From Bacteroidaceae bacterium (lineage in GTDB: Bacteria; Bacteroidota; Bacteroidia; Bacteroidales; Bacteroidaceae): a stretch of DNA of 7,971 nt. The stretch lies in contig JAFZKR010000149.1 of the NCBI GenBank assembly GCA_017551845.1, positions 1-7,971 on the forward strand, in the 5' to 3' direction. This document shows positions 6,691 through 7,971 of the stretch, in pieces; within the stretch, counting starts at the first letter, position 1, and each line of letters opens with the position of its first letter. The position numbers were made by a program, and so were the translations under genes. Below the pieces are notes generated by a model. That model ran no database searches. It was not told where the DNA came from and saw only the letters and a list, made by a program, of their open reading frames with translations.

Positions 6691-7878
6691 ATGAACAAAC
6701 TAAGCGAAAGATGTGCACAATATACTCTCCCGCAGGAGGGTATGGCACAGGGCATATATCCCTATCACAGATGTATTTCCAGCAAACAGGGTACTGAGGT
6801 TGTCATGGAGGGCCGTAAGGTTCTTATGTTCGGTTCCAATTCATATTTAGGATTGACAAACCATCCCAAGGTAATAGAAGCAGCAGTCGAAGCAACAAAA
6901 AAATACGGTACAGGTTGTGCCGGTTCCCGATACCTGAACGGCACGTTGGACCTTCATAAGGAGTTTGAAGCCGAGTTGGCTGAGTTCGTGGGCAAAGAGG
7001 ATGCCATGATATTCTCAACAGGCTTCCAGACCAACTTGGGTACAATATCCTGCCTGATGGGCCGGGACGATTATGTGGTTTGTGATGAGTTGGACCATGC
7101 ATCGATAGTGGATGGACGCCGTTTATCGTTTGCCAAGCCGCTCAAGTTCCGGCACAACGATATGGCATCGCTGGAGAAAACCCTGCAGCGTTGTGAGCCC
7201 GATTCACTCAAGCTGGTAGTGGTTGATGGCGTGTTCAGCATGGAGGGCGATCTGGCCGATCTTCCCGGAATCGTGGCACTCAAGGATAAGTACAACTGCT
7301 GCATCATGGTCGATGAGGCTCATGGACTGGGTGTCATGGGTGATCACGGACGTGGCGTATGCAATCACTTCGGCCTTAATGACCAGGTGGAGATTATCAT
7401 GGGTACTTTCAGCAAGTCTCTTGCCGCAATAGGAGGATTTATTGCAGCAGACAAGGGGATAATCAACTGGGTACGTCATCATTCCAGGTCGTACATATTC
7501 AGTGCCAGCAATACACCTGCCGCTACTGCTGCAGCACGGGCAGCATTACAGATAATGAAGAATGAGCCTGAGCGCATTGACCGCCTCTGGGAACTGACAG
7601 ATTATGCTCTGAATAATTTCCGTCAGTTGGGATTCGAGATAGGCAAGACATCAACTCCCATCATTCCGCTCTATATCAGGGATTTCTACAAGACTTTCTA
7701 TATAACCAAGATGCTGTTTGAGGAGGGCGTGTTCGTGAATCCTGTTATTCCGCCGGCATGCGCCCCTGAGGATACCCTGATCCGTTTCTCATTGATGGCA
7801 ACGCATACCAAAGAGCAGATAGACATCGCTACCGAGAAGCTGGTTAAGTGCTTCAAGGCTTACGAGATTTTGAAATAA
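6691..7878 (+). CDS. spt: Serine palmitoyltransferase (alpha-oxoamine synthase family)
   Basis: This 395-residue PLP enzyme belongs to the alpha-oxoamine synthases. SPT condenses L-serine with a long acyl-CoA to 3-ketosphinganine, the first step of sphingolipid synthesis. Key residues are visible: His136 in DELDHAS (stacks on PLP), Asp208 and His211 in VDEAHG, the Schiff-base Lys242 in GTFSKS, and Arg365 in the C-terminal loop. GSNSYLGLTNHP (48-59) and TGCAGSRYLNGT (74-85) are family hallmarks. SPT is favoured over 8-amino-7-oxononanoate synthase (BioF) or 2-amino-3-ketobutyrate ligase (Kbl). The N-terminal GIYPYHRCIS and the C-terminal NPVIPPACAPEDTLIRFSLMATHT resemble Bacteroidales SPT as I recall it, and there are no biotin or threonine genes nearby. 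The cytosolic, soluble form is expected. The ATG at 6691 is kept although the leader must be extremely short, because the N-terminal residues fit the family and the next ATG is codon 18. Confidence 0.85.
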   Translation: MNKLSERCAQYTLPQEGMAQGIYPYHRCISSKQGTEVVMEGRKVLMFGSNSYLGLTNHPKVIEAAVEATKKYGTGCAGSRYLNGTLDLHKEFEAELAEFVGKEDAMIFSTGFQTNLGTISCLMGRDDYVVCDELDHASIVDGRRLSFAKPLKFRHNDMASLEKTLQRCEPDSLKLVVVDGVFSMEGDLADLPGIVALKDKYNCCIMVDEAHGLGVMGDHGRGVCNHFGLNDQVEIIMGTFSKSLAAIGGFIAADKGIINWVRHHSRSYIFSASNTPAATAAARAALQIMKNEPERIDRLWELTDYALNNFRQLGFEIGKTSTPIIPLYIRDFYKTFYITKMLFEEGVFVNPVIPPACAPEDTLIRFSLMATHTKEQIDIATEKLVKCFKAYEILK

Positions 7879-7882
7879 AAAA

Positions 7883-7914
7883 TTTGCTGATTCTGACTTA
7901 AAAGCGTACTTTTG
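7883..7914 (+). promoter_or_regulatory. Promoter of the tRNA gene (-33 TTTG, -7 TACTTTTG)
   Basis: TTTG at 7883-7886 and TACTTTTG at 7907-7914 are separated by 20 nt, a perfect match to the Bacteroidota promoter TTTG-N19-21-TAnnTTTG. The start site should lie near 7920, about 20 nt before the mature tRNA. The -33 element begins only 5 nt after the spt stop codon. No hairpin terminator is seen for spt, so its transcript may read into the tRNA. Confidence 0.8.
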
Positions 7915-7941
7915 CACCGCTTTTCAGGAAAGAGAAGCTTT

Positions 7942-7971
7942 CGGGATGTAGTTCAGTCCGGTTAGAATGCC
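7942..7971 (+). tRNA. 5' part of a tRNA, probably tRNA-Pro (cut by window edge)
   Basis: The last 30 nt fit a tRNA 5' half: acceptor strand CGGGATG (positions 1-7), U8, A9, D-stem GTTC (10-13), a D-loop with A14, GG (18-19) and A21, the pairing strand GAAT (22-25), G26, and two bases of the anticodon stem. The D-stem pairs fully, with one G-U. C at position 1 is uncommon outside tRNA-Pro and initiator tRNA, and the D-stem does not look like initiator tRNA. The anticodon is beyond the window, so the Pro identity is inferred. Confidence 0.78.

Noticed and set aside
6691..7878. BioF (8-amino-7-oxononanoate synthase) or Kbl as the identity of the PLP enzyme
   Set aside because: The C-terminal loop and the N-terminal segment look like serine palmitoyltransferase, and no biotin or threonine catabolism genes adjoin. 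A substrate assay or phylogeny would settle it.

Overview
The window looks like chromosomal DNA from a member of the Bacteroidota, most likely Bacteroidales (Bacteroides/Prevotella-like). Three things point there. Intergenic regions carry the Bacteroidota sigma-factor -7 element TAnnTTTG four times, and one copy has a TTTG element at the usual distance upstream. Start codons have no Shine-Dalgarno sequence. A serine palmitoyltransferase-type enzyme is present, typical of sphingolipid-making Bacteroidales. The species cannot be fixed from this sequence. I see no mobile elements, CRISPR arrays or prophage genes, and the DNA is almost fully coding.

Left part (1-4906, minus strand): one tight operon, read leftward. 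It runs lon (AAA+ protease), tgt (tRNA-guanine transglycosylase), an LptF/LptG-family permease for lipopolysaccharide export, and the first 41 codons of a DEAD-box RNA helicase cut by the window edge. Intergenic gaps are only 7, 13 and 10 nt, which suggests co-transcription and perhaps translational coupling. Two of the four starts appear to be non-ATG: TTG for tgt and GTG for the helicase. The lon start codon lies in a small A/U-rich inverted repeat.

Middle part (4876-6588): a 112-bp divergent region separates lon from a rightward tRNA1(Val) adenine-N6 methyltransferase (trmN6-like). That gene meets a leftward diacylglycerol/sphingosine-kinase-family lipid kinase tail to tail, with two bases between the stop codons.

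Right part (6589-7971): a 102-bp divergent region separates the lipid kinase from a rightward serine palmitoyltransferase (spt). Downstream of spt are a textbook Bacteroidota promoter and the first 30 nt of a tRNA, probably tRNA-Pro, truncated by the window end.

Functionally the window mixes protein quality control (Lon), tRNA modification (Tgt, TrmN6), envelope lipid transport (LptG-like) and sphingolipid/lipid phosphate metabolism (SPT and lipid kinase). I find no clear undescribed multi-gene system. The observations most worth a second look are the possible start-codon hairpin on lon, the loss of all three zinc-ligand cysteines in Tgt, the near-leaderless spt transcript, and the head-to-head lipid kinase/SPT pair.
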